Position numbers and translations under genes: made by a program
Assembly: GCA_016705365.1 (NCBI GenBank)
Contig: JADIYI010000008.1
Span: forward strand, 744,001 to 808,000
DNA from: Gammaproteobacteria bacterium
GTDB lineage: Bacteria; Pseudomonadota; Gammaproteobacteria; Pseudomonadales; UBA5518
Reading direction: 5' to 3'
Length of the DNA stretch: 64,000 bases
In this document: positions 1 to 9,438 of the stretch, in pieces
Numbering within the stretch: position 1 is the first letter of the stretch
Layout of the letters: every line of letters begins with the position of its first letter
Notes under the pieces: generated by a model
Database searches by the model: none
What the model was told of the DNA's origin: nothing
What the model saw: the letters and a program-made list of their open reading frames with translations, nothing else

Positions 1-1203
1 GGCGACCCTTGTTTTTTCATATTTACCTCCGGCACCACCGGGCTGCCAAAAGCGGCGGTGATGACCCACTTGCGGTGGATGCGCAGCGCCTGGGGCATGG
101 GGCAGACCGCGATGCGGCTGCGGGCAGAGGACGTGCTCTATTGTCCGTTGCCGTTCTATCACAACAATGCGCTGACGCTGGCCTGGGGTGCGGTGCTGGT
201 AGCCGGCGCAAGCCTGGCGATGGCGCCGCGTTTCAGCGCCACGCGTTTCTGGAGCGATATCCGCAGCACCCGTGCCACCGCTTTTGTCTACATCGGCGAG
301 CTGTGCCGTTACCTGCTGAACCGTCCGCCGGATCCCGCCGACCGCGATCACGCGGTGCGGGTGGTCATTGGCAACGGCTTGCGGGCCGAGATATGGGATA
401 CGTTCCAGCAGCGCTTCGGTATCCGCCATATCTGCGAGTTCTACGGATCCAGCGAGGGCAACCTGGTGTTCGTGAACGCCCTCGGGTTGCCGCGCACCGC
501 CGGGTATTGTCCGTTGCCTTATGCGATCGTGGCCTTCGATGCCGAAGCCGAGCTTCCGCTGCGCAATGCACGGGGCTTCATGCGCCGTGTCGCGCCCGGG
601 GAAGCGGGCCTGTTGCTGATGAAGGTCAGCGAGCTGACACCATTCGATGGTTACACCGACAGCGCGGCGAGCGAAGCGCGCCTGCTGCATGATGTGTTTC
701 GCGGCGGCGATACCTGGTTCGACAGTGGCGACCTGGTGCGCGAGCTCGGTTTTCGTCACATCGCTTTCGTCGATCGTGTCGGCGACACCTTTCGCTGGAA
801 AGGCGAGAACGTGGCGAGCACCGAGGTCGAGCGCGTGCTCGGGCAACGCCCGGGTGTGGTGCAGGCTTGTGTTTACGGGGTACAAGTGCCGCACGCCGAT
901 GGCCGCGCCGGGATGGCTGCGCTGGTGCTCGATCGTCCCGACGCGTTTGCGCCCGGACCCTGCGCCCGCGCGCTGCAGAAACAGCTGCCGGCCTATGCAG
1001 TGCCGCGGTTCCTGCGAATTGTGCCTGAACATGAAACCACCGCGACATTCAAGATACGCAAGGTCGATCTGAAGCGTCAGGGCTTCGATCCGCGCGCGAT
1101 CGATGATCCGCTGTGGGTGCTGCTGGATCGCGACAGGGGCTATCAGCCATTGACGGCGGACATTTTCACGCGTATCAGTTCAGGGAGGTTGCGTCTGCCA
1201 TGA
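1..1203 (+). CDS. Long-chain/FATP-type acyl-CoA ligase, 3' part (5' end outside window)
   Basis: ATP-dependent activation of fatty acids to acyl-CoA. The reading frame is open from base 1, so the start lies upstream of the window. The first visible residues already contain the AMP-binding loop FTSGTTGLPKA. Further down are the adenine motif EFYGSSEGN, the motif WFDSGDL and the FATP/very-long-chain signature DRVGDTFRWKGENVASTEVE, then a short C-terminal cap domain. About 400 codons are present, so roughly the first third is missing. It is followed 47 bp later by a WS/DGAT on the same strand, which fits an acyl-CoA supply to wax ester or triacylglycerol synthesis. Family assignment is firm; substrate chain length is inferred. 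Confidence 0.9.
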   Translation, partial: GDPCFFIFTSGTTGLPKAAVMTHLRWMRSAWGMGQTAMRLRAEDVLYCPLPFYHNNALTLAWGAVLVAGASLAMAPRFSATRFWSDIRSTRATAFVYIGELCRYLLNRPPDPADRDHAVRVVIGNGLRAEIWDTFQQRFGIRHICEFYGSSEGNLVFVNALGLPRTAGYCPLPYAIVAFDAEAELPLRNARGFMRRVAPGEAGLLLMKVSELTPFDGYTDSAASEARLLHDVFRGGDTWFDSGDLVRELGFRHIAFVDRVGDTFRWKGENVASTEVERVLGQRPGVVQACVYGVQVPHADGRAGMAALVLDRPDAFAPGPCARALQKQLPAYAVPRFLRIVPEHETTATFKIRKVDLKRQGFDPRAIDDPLWVLLDRDRGYQPLTADIFTRISSGRLRLP

Positions 1204-1250
1204 GGCGGCGCGCCGCAGGGATTTTCTTCGGCCAATCACAGGAGACGGTC

Positions 1251-2969
1251 ATGGAGCAGCTCAGCGGACAGGATGCGATGTTCCTTTACGGGGAAATGGA
1301 CAACACACCGATGCATATCGGTCCGGTGCTGATCTATGACCCTTCGACCGCGCCCGACGGAATCGTGCGTTTCAAGGATATCCTGCGTACTTTCCAGGAA
1401 CGCCTGCATCGCTCTCCGGTGTTCACGCGCAAGTTGATGAATGTGCCGCTCGGGATCGATCACCCGTTCTGGGTCGATGACCCGAACACCGATGTCGAAT
1501 TCCACGTGCGCCATATCGCGCTGCCGAAGCCCGGTGACTGGCGCCAGTTCTGCATCCAGATCGCACGTCTGCATGCGCGCGCCCTGGACCGTGCGCATCC
1601 GTTGTGGGAGGCCTATATCATCGAGGGGCTCGACAACATACCGGATTTGCCGAAGGGCAGTTTCGCGATGTTCCTCAAGATCCATCACGCGGCGATGGAT
1701 GGCGCGACCGGGGTCGAGATCATGGGTGCGTTGCACGATCTGAGCCCGACCGCGACCGTCAACCCCCCTTCGGGCAAGCGCAAGCGGGCCGCGGCGGCGC
1801 CCGGTGAGTTGCAGTTGCTGCGCAAGGTTGCGGGCAGTGTGCTGAGGCAACCCTTCGGGCTGGTGCGGATGCTCGGAGAGGCAGTTCCGGTCTGGAGGCG
1901 GGTGCAGGAAGGCAAGAAGGAAAAGCGCTTCCGTTCGCTCGGCGACAAGGAGCGCACCCGTTTCAATGCGCGGGTGTCGCCGCACCGGGTATTCGGTGCG
2001 GTGAATTTCGATCTGCCCTCGGTGATCGCGATCAAGAACAGCGTGCCGGGGGCCACCGTCAACGACGTGATGATGACGATCGTTGCCGGCGCAATGCGCG
2101 CCTACCTGAAGGGCAAGGACGAGTTGCCCGCGAAGAGCCTTGTCACCGGTGCGCCGGTCAATGTGCGCACCGACGAGGAAAAGACCAGTGGCGGCAACGT
2201 CGTGTCGATGATGAGCATTGCGTTGCGCACCGATGTGGCTGCTCCGCTCGCACGCCTGCAGGCAGTCCACGAGGAAGCGGTCGGATCGAAGGCCTATATG
2301 AACGCGGTGGGCGCGCGCACCCTGACCGATTGGAGCAACCGGCTGCCGGCGCAGGTCACGGCGCTCGGTTTCCGGGCGGCATCGGCAACCGGGCTGCTGT
2401 CCACGACCAAGCCGGTATTCAATACCATCATCACCAATGTACCGGGTCCGCAGGTGCCGCTCTACATGGCGGGCGCGCGCCTGGTGCGCAGCTTCGGCGC
2501 GGGACCGTGCATGGACGGCAACGGCTTGTTCCAGGTGGTCACCAGTTATGCGGGACAGATTGCGATTTCGTTCCAGTCCTGCCGCGACATGATGCCCGAC
2601 CCCGACGAGTACGAGGCTTGCCTGGCGCAGTCCTTCGCGGAGCTGAAGGATGCGAGCGTGAAGCTCGGTACCGCTGCCACCAGAAGTGACGGCGCGAAGA
2701 CCATCAAGCGCAAGGGCGCAAAAGCCAGGACACGCGCTGCCCGGATCGAAGCGCTGGGGTCTGTCGGGACGAAGACCGCCGGCAAGGCAAAAGTTGCCGC
2801 CGGCACAAAAAAGTCCGGCAGGGGCAAATCCGCTGCTGCAACCGGGACCGCGAAATCCGTGCGTGCGGCCGGCGCGGCGAAGAGCGCAGGTGTCACGAAG
2901 CGCAGTGTCGCAAAACGCGCTGCAAGCGCGGCCACGAGGGCACGCAAACCCGCGCGCAAGGCGCGCTGA
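1251..2969 (+). CDS. Wax ester synthase/diacylglycerol acyltransferase (WS/DGAT) with Lys/Ala-rich C-terminal tail
   Basis: Bifunctional acyltransferase that esterifies acyl-CoA to fatty alcohols or diacylglycerol for storage lipid. The 572-residue product starts at the ATG after AGGAG (1240s); a longer in-frame start would overlap the ligase and lacks a comparable site. The N-terminal motif SGQDAMFLYGE with TPMHIGP and the active-site motif HHAAMDG (residues 145-151) define the family, with a C-terminal NVPGP motif. Residues from about 482 onward form a roughly 90-residue basic tail of Lys/Arg/Ala/Gly repeats, unlike the usual 450-480-residue enzymes. It is encoded 3 bp before the next gene. 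A second, tail-less paralogue lies at 23677. Confidence 0.93.
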   Translation: MEQLSGQDAMFLYGEMDNTPMHIGPVLIYDPSTAPDGIVRFKDILRTFQERLHRSPVFTRKLMNVPLGIDHPFWVDDPNTDVEFHVRHIALPKPGDWRQFCIQIARLHARALDRAHPLWEAYIIEGLDNIPDLPKGSFAMFLKIHHAAMDGATGVEIMGALHDLSPTATVNPPSGKRKRAAAAPGELQLLRKVAGSVLRQPFGLVRMLGEAVPVWRRVQEGKKEKRFRSLGDKERTRFNARVSPHRVFGAVNFDLPSVIAIKNSVPGATVNDVMMTIVAGAMRAYLKGKDELPAKSLVTGAPVNVRTDEEKTSGGNVVSMMSIALRTDVAAPLARLQAVHEEAVGSKAYMNAVGARTLTDWSNRLPAQVTALGFRAASATGLLSTTKPVFNTIITNVPGPQVPLYMAGARLVRSFGAGPCMDGNGLFQVVTSYAGQIAISFQSCRDMMPDPDEYEACLAQSFAELKDASVKLGTAATRSDGAKTIKRKGAKARTRAARIEALGSVGTKTAGKAKVAAGTKKSGRGKSAAATGTAKSVRAAGAAKSAGVTKRSVAKRAASAATRARKPARKAR

Positions 2970-2972
2970 GCC

Positions 2973-4028
2973 ATGCGCGCGCTGTTGCTCGAGCATCATG
3001 GCGAACCCGAAGCGGTTCTGCAGCTCGTCGATCTCCCCATGCCGGAACCGGGGCCGGGCGAGGTGCGGGTGCGCATGCGGCTGTCGCCGGTCAACCCGTC
3101 CGATTTCAACACTATCCGTGGTGGTTATCAGCGCAGTCTCGAACGCGTGATCTGGAATCACGGCGCGACGCAGTTGCACTTCGACCCGGGCCGCGCGCGC
3201 GCGCTGGCGTCATTGCCGGTATCGCCGGGCGCCGACGGCATGGGTGTGGTCGAGGCGGCAGGAAGCGGCTGGTTTGCGCGGCGTCTGCTCGGCAAGCGGG
3301 TGATCGTGATGGCTGCGCCCTCGGGCAACTGGCGCGAGCAGGTGGTGTTGCCGGCGATGCAGGCCATGCCGGTACCTTCAGGTGTCAGCGACGAGCAGGC
3401 CGCGATGTTTCTGGTCAACCCGCTCACCGCCTGGGCAATGGTGAATCATGTGCTGCGCGTTCCTGCCGGCACCTGGCTGCTGCAATCGGGCGGTGCGTCG
3501 CAGTTGGCGCGCATGGTCATCCGGCTCGGCAAGCGGCAGGGCTTCAGGACCATCAACCTGGTGCGCCGGGCGGAGGTTGCCGAGGAACTGCGTGCGCTGG
3601 GTGCCGACGAAGTGATCGACACCGGCAGCGAGGACCTGATCGCGCGGGTGGCGTCGATCACCGCCAACAGCGGTGTGCGCTATGCGCTCGATTGCGTGGG
3701 GGCCGATACGCTGGCGCTGATGCTGCGTTGCCTGGCGCCGGGTGCGCACCTGGTGTGTTATGGCAGTCTCGGAGGAGATGCGCTGAATTTCCCGGTACGC
3801 GACCTGATGTCGCCGGCCGCACGTATCGAAGGCTTCCTGTTGCCACAGTGGATCGCGGGCCAGAGTCTGCTCGGGCGTCTGCGCGCCACGCGCCGGGTCG
3901 GGCGCCTGATTGCCGATGGCATCCTGAGTTCAGAGGTGGGCCAGACCTACCCGCTGGAGCAGTTCCGCGAAGCGCTCGCGCAGAGCACCCGCCCCGGTCG
4001 TGGCGGCAAGGTGCTGCTGGCGTTCTGA
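2973..4028 (+). CDS. MDR-family oxidoreductase resembling trans-2-enoyl-CoA reductase (MECR/ETR-like)
   Basis: NAD(P)H-dependent medium-chain dehydrogenase/reductase of 351 residues without a structural-zinc cysteine cluster. The N-terminal GroES-like domain has the NPSDFNTIRG motif. The Rossmann part reads QSGGASQLARMVIRLGKRQG followed by TINLVRRAE, closely matching the pattern of mitochondrial-type 2-enoyl thioester reductases. It starts 3 bp after the WS/DGAT stop, so the two are almost certainly co-transcribed, which points to fatty acyl chain reduction in a lipid pathway. It could alternatively act as a quinone reductase; the substrate is inferred from sequence style and neighbours only. 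Confidence 0.85.
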   Translation: MRALLLEHHGEPEAVLQLVDLPMPEPGPGEVRVRMRLSPVNPSDFNTIRGGYQRSLERVIWNHGATQLHFDPGRARALASLPVSPGADGMGVVEAAGSGWFARRLLGKRVIVMAAPSGNWREQVVLPAMQAMPVPSGVSDEQAAMFLVNPLTAWAMVNHVLRVPAGTWLLQSGGASQLARMVIRLGKRQGFRTINLVRRAEVAEELRALGADEVIDTGSEDLIARVASITANSGVRYALDCVGADTLALMLRCLAPGAHLVCYGSLGGDALNFPVRDLMSPAARIEGFLLPQWIAGQSLLGRLRATRRVGRLIADGILSSEVGQTYPLEQFREALAQSTRPGRGGKVLLAF

Positions 4029-4037
4029 GCTCCGGGT

Positions 4038-4625
4038 TCAGCGCTTTGTCCTGGACACCTTGCCGCTGGCGGCCTTGCGCCGGGTTTTCGCGCGCTTGCT
4101 CCCGCCAATCACGGCGCCCGGCGCCTTGCCGAGAAAATCCCATTTGCCCAGTTCCACGCCGTTATGGCGCAGGATGTTGTAAGCCGTGGTGATGTGGAAC
4201 AGCACGTTTGGCAGGACCCAGCTCAGCAGGTAGTACTGCCCCGGAAACGTCACCGCGCCCATGCGCATCTGCAGCGTGATCTCGCGCCTTTCGCTGCCCT
4301 CAACCTGGGCCGGGCGGATGCTTTTCAGAAACGCGACGGTGCGGGCCAGGCGCTCCTGCAAATCGGCGAAAGTGGTTTCCGTATCCGCGAACGAGGGGAT
4401 TTCGACACCGGCCAGACGCGCAGCGCCGCCCTTGGCCATGTCGGCGGCAATCTGCACCTGGCGCGACAGCGCGAACATGTCCGGGTAGAGCCGCGCGTTG
4501 AACAGCACCACCGGATCGATGCCCCTCGCCTTGGCGTGAGCCGCGCCTTTTTTCAGAATGGCCGACAGGGTCTTGAGGTTGTGGATCAGCACCGGTATCG
4601 ATGCCTGGTACATGGACAGACTCAT
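4038..4625 (-). CDS. DUF1993 family protein
   Basis: A 195-residue cytoplasmic protein beginning MSLSMYQASIPVLIHNLKTL, typical of DUF1993, a helical-bundle family related to the DinB fold whose biochemical role is not established. Family features visible are an all-helical pattern, the conserved segment ARLYPDMFALSRQVQIAADM, and FHITTAYNILRHNGV near the C-terminus. The start was chosen at 4625 because a GGAG site precedes it; an upstream in-frame start at 4697 has none. The C-terminus ends in a basic tail rich in Lys and Arg. It is convergent with the MDR gene (9 bp between stops) and divergent from the SDR. Confidence 0.8.
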   Translation of the reverse strand: MSLSMYQASIPVLIHNLKTLSAILKKGAAHAKARGIDPVVLFNARLYPDMFALSRQVQIAADMAKGGAARLAGVEIPSFADTETTFADLQERLARTVAFLKSIRPAQVEGSERREITLQMRMGAVTFPGQYYLLSWVLPNVLFHITTAYNILRHNGVELGKWDFLGKAPGAVIGGSKRAKTRRKAASGKVSRTKR

Positions 4626-4766
4626 GGGCGTATCTCCGCAGGGTTGGGATGCCGCGCGATGGTAGCCTCGTGTTGCCGGATTGAGAAGCACGATCACGCG
4701 CGTGGACCCGAATCCATCGAATATACTCGCCTCCGCTCATCCGGAAATTTGCCAGGGAGAAGAAGC

Positions 4767-5525
4767 ATGCGTGGATTGAAAGACAAGGTGGTGGTGATTG
4801 CGGGTGGTGGTGCGATCGGTACCGCCACGGTGGAGCGGCTTGCACAAGCAGGCGCCCGGATCGTGCTCGGTGATCTCGACGGTGCGCATGCCGCCGAGGT
4901 GGCCGACCGGATATGCGCGGGCGGCGCGGACTGCATGGGCATGCAATTCGATATTGCGGACGAGGCTTCGGTGGCGACGCTGGTCGCATGCGCGGTCGAG
5001 CGCCACGGCGGCATCGACGCGCTGTATGCCAATGCCGCCGATCTGAGCATCATCCACCAGGACTCGGACGTGCTGGGCGAGCCGCTGGCCGTGTTCGACC
5101 AGACCATCCGGGTAAACCTGCGTGGACACTGGTTGTGTACCCGCGCGGTGCTGCCCGAATTGCTGCGCCGGGGTGGTGGCTCGCTGGTCTACACCTCCTC
5201 GGGCGCGGCCTGCATGGGCGAGCCGGTACGTCCGGCCTATGCCGTCAGCAAGGCCGGCATCGAGGCGCTGATGCGCCACGTCGCTTCGAATTGGGGCAAA
5301 CTGCGCATCCGCGCCAATGCGGTTGCCCCGGGACTGGTGCTGACGCCGGCCATTGTCGCCGACATGCCCGCGGAATTTCAGCAGTTTGCACTGAAGGGCG
5401 CGCGTAGCTGGCGCCTGGGCGAGCCGGCGGATATCGCCTCGATGGTCGCGTTCCTGTGTTCCGATGAAGCCCAATGGATCACCGGGCAGGTGCTGGGGGT
5501 CAACGGCGGAGCCGTGTTGGGATGA
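4767..5525 (+). CDS. Short-chain dehydrogenase/reductase (SDR)
   Basis: NAD(P)-dependent oxidoreductase of 252 residues. The start at 4767 follows a GGAGA site; the much longer open frame upstream is antisense to DUF1993. Visible features are the glycine-rich cofactor loop IAGGGAIG, an acidic residue after the second strand (LGDLD) suggesting NAD preference, the NAA motif in YANAADLS, the catalytic Ser in YTSSGAA and the YAVSK catalytic Tyr-Lys pair, and a C-terminal ITGQVLGVNGG typical of classical SDRs. The substrate is unknown. It stands alone, with a possible TATACT -10 element about 50 bp upstream. Confidence 0.92.
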   Translation: MRGLKDKVVVIAGGGAIGTATVERLAQAGARIVLGDLDGAHAAEVADRICAGGADCMGMQFDIADEASVATLVACAVERHGGIDALYANAADLSIIHQDSDVLGEPLAVFDQTIRVNLRGHWLCTRAVLPELLRRGGGSLVYTSSGAACMGEPVRPAYAVSKAGIEALMRHVASNWGKLRIRANAVAPGLVLTPAIVADMPAEFQQFALKGARSWRLGEPADIASMVAFLCSDEAQWITGQVLGVNGGAVLG

Positions 5526-5641
5526 CATTGCACAGACATACACCCTGCCGGCCGCCTATTTACAACGTATTTGGAGCGGCATACATTGGCGTGCGCAACA
5601 AACAATAGCCAACAAATTCCCCTTCGATCGGAGACAAGAAC

Positions 5642-8600
5642 ATGGCCACCATCACCTATCAGAATGGCATCACCATCCTTCCCAGCATCGGTGACCTCGC
5701 CGAGGTATTCAACGGGCTGGTCGTGACCAGCAGCAACGCGAGCGCCGTGGTACTGGAAAATGCCTTCGGCAAGATCACGCTGAATGCGGCGCTTGTTCCG
5801 AACCAGTTTGCCTACGGCAGCTATGGCGAGTATCCCGTCAGCGGCAATATCGAGAGCGTCAGCGTCCAGGTCTATTCGGCGGCCGGCACGCTGGCAAATT
5901 TTGCGAGCTTTGCCTATGGTGCCTCGCCCCTCGCCGTCACCAGCGTATTGAATCCTACCTACTACGGTTACGGTATCGCGTTCAATGCGGAATCGCTGTT
6001 CATCCAGGCCGACACGGTCAACGGTACCGCGGCTGCGGACTGGATGCACGGGCGCAGCGGCAATGACACCATGAGCGGTGCCGGTGGCGATGACACCCTC
6101 GATGGTGGCGCCGGCAACGACAGCCTGGCGGGCGGTGCCGGCGACGACGTTTACATACTCGACAATGCGCTGGACGTGGTGGTCGAAGGCGCGGGCGCCG
6201 GCAACGATACGGTTGCCTTGGGTGTCAACGGGTACGCAGCCTTCACCTATACGCTCACCAACAATGTCGAGAACGCCGAAATCAATCCGGCCTGGGCGGT
6301 TGGTACGAACAGCTATTACTACTACTACCCGGTCACGATAACCGGCAATGAACTCGGCAATATCATGCGCGGGGGTACCGGCAGCGATTACTTCAAGGGC
6401 ATGGCAGGCAATGACCGCCTGTTCGGCGGTGATGGCAACGACACGCTGGATGGTGGCACCGGCAACGACATCATGAGCGGTGGCCATGGCAACGATACCT
6501 ATTATGTGGACGCCGTTGGCGACAAGGTATTCGAATACCCGGTCAATAGCGCAATCGACCTGGTGATCAGCAGCATCAGTTACACGCTGGGTGCGCACGT
6601 CGAGAATCTCCAGCTTGCTGGAACCGCCAACCTGAAAGGGACCGGAAACGCGCTCGACAACCGGATCATCGCCAACAGCGGCAACAACGTGCTGAAGGGG
6701 CTGGACGGTATCGATACGCTGTCCTACGAGACGGCAACCACCAAGGTAACGGCAAGCCTGAACACGGCGGCGGCACAGATAACCGGTGGCAGTGGTACTG
6801 ACGCGATCAGCGGATTCGAGAACCTCGTCGGGGGATCCGCCGGCGACAATCTGAAGGGCAGTGCCGCCGCCAACCGTATCGATGGGGGCCTGGGGGCCGA
6901 CACCATGACGGGCCTGGGCGGGAACGATACCTATGTGGTCGACGTGGCCGGAGACAAGGTCGTGGAAGCGGCAGGTGCCGGCCTGGACACGGTGGAAAGC
7001 GCGATCAGTTACACGCTGGGCAACAACCTCGAAAATCTCACGCTCACCGGTTCCGCGGTTATCAACGGTACGGGCAATGCGCTCGATAACCTCATCATCG
7101 GCAATTCCGCTGCCAATCTGCTCATCGGCGCAGCCGGCAACGACACGCTGCGCGGTGGCTACAATTACGATAACGACACGCTGAACGGTGGTGCCGGCAA
7201 CGACAGCCTCGACGGCGGCTATGGCAATGACAGTCTGCTCGGCGGCGACGGTATCGACACCCTCGACGGCGGTTACGGTGACGATATCCTGGATGGCGGC
7301 CTCGGTGCCGACAGCATGAGCGGCGGTGGCGGGAACGACACGTTCTATGTGAACAACGCCGGGGACCTGGTCTTCGACGTGGCGGATTACGGCAGCGAAA
7401 CCAACACGGTCATCACGACCATCGATTACACCCTGGGTGCCAACATCGACAACCTGGTGCTGACCGACGCCGCCACTCGCGGCGCGGGAAATTACCAGGA
7501 CAATGTCATCACGGCGAACGGCAACAACAACGTGTTGAATGGCGGGCGCGGGATCGACACCCTTTCCTATGCCGGTACCACCGGGGCCGTGACGGTGAGC
7601 CTCGCGCTTGCCGGGGCGCAGGCAACCGGCGGCAGTGGCAATGACGCGCTGCGCAATTTCGAAAATCTTACGGGCGGCAGCGGCAACGATTCGCTGACCG
7701 GCTCTTCACTGGGCAATGTGCTCGACGGGGGCGCCGGCAACGACACCATGGCGGGGGGCAAGGGTGACGATACCTACATCGTCAATTCGACCAGCGATGT
7801 GATCATCGAGGCAGCCTCCAGCGGCGTCGACCAGGTTCTGGCCGCGGTCACCTTCACGCTGGCAGTGAATGTCGAAAACCTGACGTTGACCGGCACGGCG
7901 ACGATCAACGGCACCGGCAATGCCGCCGCCAACACCATCATCGGCAACACTGCCAACAACGAACTCATCGGAGCCGGCGGCAATGACACCCTGAGCGGTG
8001 GTCTGGGAATCGACACGCTGAACGGCGGGCTGGGTAACGATACCTACAGGATCGACACCGCCACCGACGTGATCATCGACAGCGGTGGCATCGACACCAT
8101 TATCGTGGAAGGCTATTCCATCTATACGAACTATCTGATGCCGACCGGAATCGAGAACATCGACCTGTCCTCTTATTATTCGTACTACGCGATCAGTGCC
8201 ACCGGTAACGCGCTGAACAACCGGATGATCGGAAATGCCAGCAACAACACGCTAATTGGCGATGCGGGCAATGACACGCTCATCGGGGGCGCCGGTTACG
8301 ATAATCTGACTGGCGGTGCCGGCAACGATGTTTTCGTGTTCGATGCACCACTTTACAACGCGGATTCCCTCGCCACGACAACCGGCTACGATACGATCAC
8401 GGATTTCACCATCGGCGCCGACAAGATCCAGCTCGACGACGATATCTTCACCGCGCTGCCGGTTGTTGCCAGCGGCGTTCTTGGCGCGGCGCATCTGCAA
8501 ATCGGCGCGGCGGCCACCGATGCCGACGATCGTATCATCTACAACAGCGTGACCGGTGCGCTCTACTACGATCAGGACGGCAACGGGGCGCAGGCGCAGA

Positions 8601-8662
8601 CGCAGTTTGCATTGCTCGGCACAGGGCTTGCGTTGACGGTCGCGGATTTCGCCATTATCTGA
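5642..8662 (+). CDS. RTX-family calcium-binding repeat protein, probable type I secretion substrate
   Basis: A 1006-residue extracellular protein. There is no N-terminal signal peptide. Residues 1-135 form a non-repetitive domain containing two Tyr-rich segments. From about residue 136, GGxGxD nonapeptide repeats (such as GGAGNDTLDGG variants) alternate with modules of roughly 80-110 residues carrying the pattern VENLTLTG...NGTGNALDN. The C-terminal ~110 residues (FDAPLYNAD...ITDFTIGADKIQLDD...YYDQDG) are the usual type I secretion module. Ca2+-dependent folding outside the cell is established for the family; adhesin or surface-layer function here is inference. No ABC exporter or TolC-like gene is in the window, so secretion must be served from elsewhere. 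Confidence 0.92.
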   Translation: MATITYQNGITILPSIGDLAEVFNGLVVTSSNASAVVLENAFGKITLNAALVPNQFAYGSYGEYPVSGNIESVSVQVYSAAGTLANFASFAYGASPLAVTSVLNPTYYGYGIAFNAESLFIQADTVNGTAAADWMHGRSGNDTMSGAGGDDTLDGGAGNDSLAGGAGDDVYILDNALDVVVEGAGAGNDTVALGVNGYAAFTYTLTNNVENAEINPAWAVGTNSYYYYYPVTITGNELGNIMRGGTGSDYFKGMAGNDRLFGGDGNDTLDGGTGNDIMSGGHGNDTYYVDAVGDKVFEYPVNSAIDLVISSISYTLGAHVENLQLAGTANLKGTGNALDNRIIANSGNNVLKGLDGIDTLSYETATTKVTASLNTAAAQITGGSGTDAISGFENLVGGSAGDNLKGSAAANRIDGGLGADTMTGLGGNDTYVVDVAGDKVVEAAGAGLDTVESAISYTLGNNLENLTLTGSAVINGTGNALDNLIIGNSAANLLIGAAGNDTLRGGYNYDNDTLNGGAGNDSLDGGYGNDSLLGGDGIDTLDGGYGDDILDGGLGADSMSGGGGNDTFYVNNAGDLVFDVADYGSETNTVITTIDYTLGANIDNLVLTDAATRGAGNYQDNVITANGNNNVLNGGRGIDTLSYAGTTGAVTVSLALAGAQATGGSGNDALRNFENLTGGSGNDSLTGSSLGNVLDGGAGNDTMAGGKGDDTYIVNSTSDVIIEAASSGVDQVLAAVTFTLAVNVENLTLTGTATINGTGNAAANTIIGNTANNELIGAGGNDTLSGGLGIDTLNGGLGNDTYRIDTATDVIIDSGGIDTIIVEGYSIYTNYLMPTGIENIDLSSYYSYYAISATGNALNNRMIGNASNNTLIGDAGNDTLIGGAGYDNLTGGAGNDVFVFDAPLYNADSLATTTGYDTITDFTIGADKIQLDDDIFTALPVVASGVLGAAHLQIGAAATDADDRIIYNSVTGALYYDQDGNGAQAQTQFALLGTGLALTVADFAII
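6044..8340 (+). repeat. RTX beta-roll coding repeats and ~400-450 bp internal modules
   Basis: Within the RTX gene, short GGCAATGAC/GGCAACGAC-type units recur every 27 bases (nonapeptide period). Blocks encoding DTYxVDxxGDKVxExAGAGxDTV...YTLGxNxENLxLTG recur around 6490, 6930, 7330, 7770 and 8040. The repeats are coding and diverged at the third codon position, which argues for protein-level selection rather than recent DNA duplication. Confidence 0.8.
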
Positions 8663-8680
8663 GCCTGCTTCGGCCCCGGA

Positions 8681-9358
8681 TCAGGCGCCCTGCCTCTCGG
8701 GGCGGGGTGTCTCTCCGTCGGGCGCCACTCCCGGCAGTGTTTCGGCGGAGGAGAACAATCGGCGCAACCAACCGCGTTCGAGTTCATTGTGGCAGCCCGC
8801 GTATTGGGCGCCGTAGCGCGCGGCACGCGCCTCGACCTTGCGCGCGACCGGGCCCAGCCAGGCTTTGTTGCGGTAACTTCCGCGACGGTACCCGCCCCAG
8901 CCCTCGTGGTAGTTGAGGTATTGCGCGTAGGTATCGGTCTTGGCAACGCCATTCACCCGGTAGCTCTTGTCGATGTACCACTGCACGAAGTCGATCGAGT
9001 CGGAGAAATCATCGCGGTCCGACCAGCCGTTGCCGGTTTCGCGTTGATAATCCTTCCAGGCGGGTGTTTGTGCCTGCGCGTAGCCGAACGCGGAACTGTC
9101 GCGGCCGAGAGGAATGAAGCCAAGAAAATAGCGCATCGGCGGGCGTGCCGTGGCACGAAAGCGCGACTCCTGGTAGATAATGGCCATCGGCACCTGCAGC
9201 GGCGCTCCCCAGCGCCCGGAAGCCTCGCGAGCCGCCGTGTGCCAGCCGCGCTTTTCGGAAAACAGCGCACAGATATCGTCGGTGTTGCGCGGCGTCGATG
9301 CACTGCAGCCGCCGATTGCAAGCAGCGCAACGAGCAGCAATGGCCGTATCGGCATCAT
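8681..9358 (-). CDS. Lytic transglycosylase (SLT domain) lipoprotein
   Basis: Predicted outer-membrane-anchored murein lytic transglycosylase of 225 residues that cleaves glycan strands of peptidoglycan. The N-terminus MMPIRPLLLVALLAIGGC has a lipobox ending in Cys18 when started at 9358. The catalytic Glu lies in IYQESRF, followed by the SLT motifs AFGYAQAQ and NYHEGWGGY. A longer in-frame start at 9427 would destroy the signal peptide logic. It is convergent with the RTX gene and divergent from the kinase/methyltransferase fusion at 9439. Confidence 0.9.
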   Translation of the reverse strand: MMPIRPLLLVALLAIGGCSASTPRNTDDICALFSEKRGWHTAAREASGRWGAPLQVPMAIIYQESRFRATARPPMRYFLGFIPLGRDSSAFGYAQAQTPAWKDYQRETGNGWSDRDDFSDSIDFVQWYIDKSYRVNGVAKTDTYAQYLNYHEGWGGYRRGSYRNKAWLGPVARKVEARAARYGAQYAGCHNELERGWLRRLFSSAETLPGVAPDGETPRPERQGA

Positions 9359-9438
9359 CGGGGTCCGCCCATGTGATGGCTGTCGTGCAGCCGGGTAACT
9401 GAAAGTATAGTGTTCGCGAATTTGCAACGAGGTCTGCT

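Noticed and set aside
1236..3179. 647-codon open frame on the minus strand opposite the WS/DGAT gene
   Set aside because: It is antisense to a well-supported gene, has no recognisable motif, and is Arg/His-rich, as expected of GC-rich shadow frames.
5378..6598. 406-codon minus-strand frame opposite the RTX gene start
   Set aside because: Its repetitive Val/Ile/Ala composition mirrors the RTX repeats on the other strand.
6044..8340. Regular short repeats that could suggest a CRISPR array
   Set aside because: The period is 27 bases, the repeats are in frame and coding (RTX nonapeptides), and there are no unique spacers.
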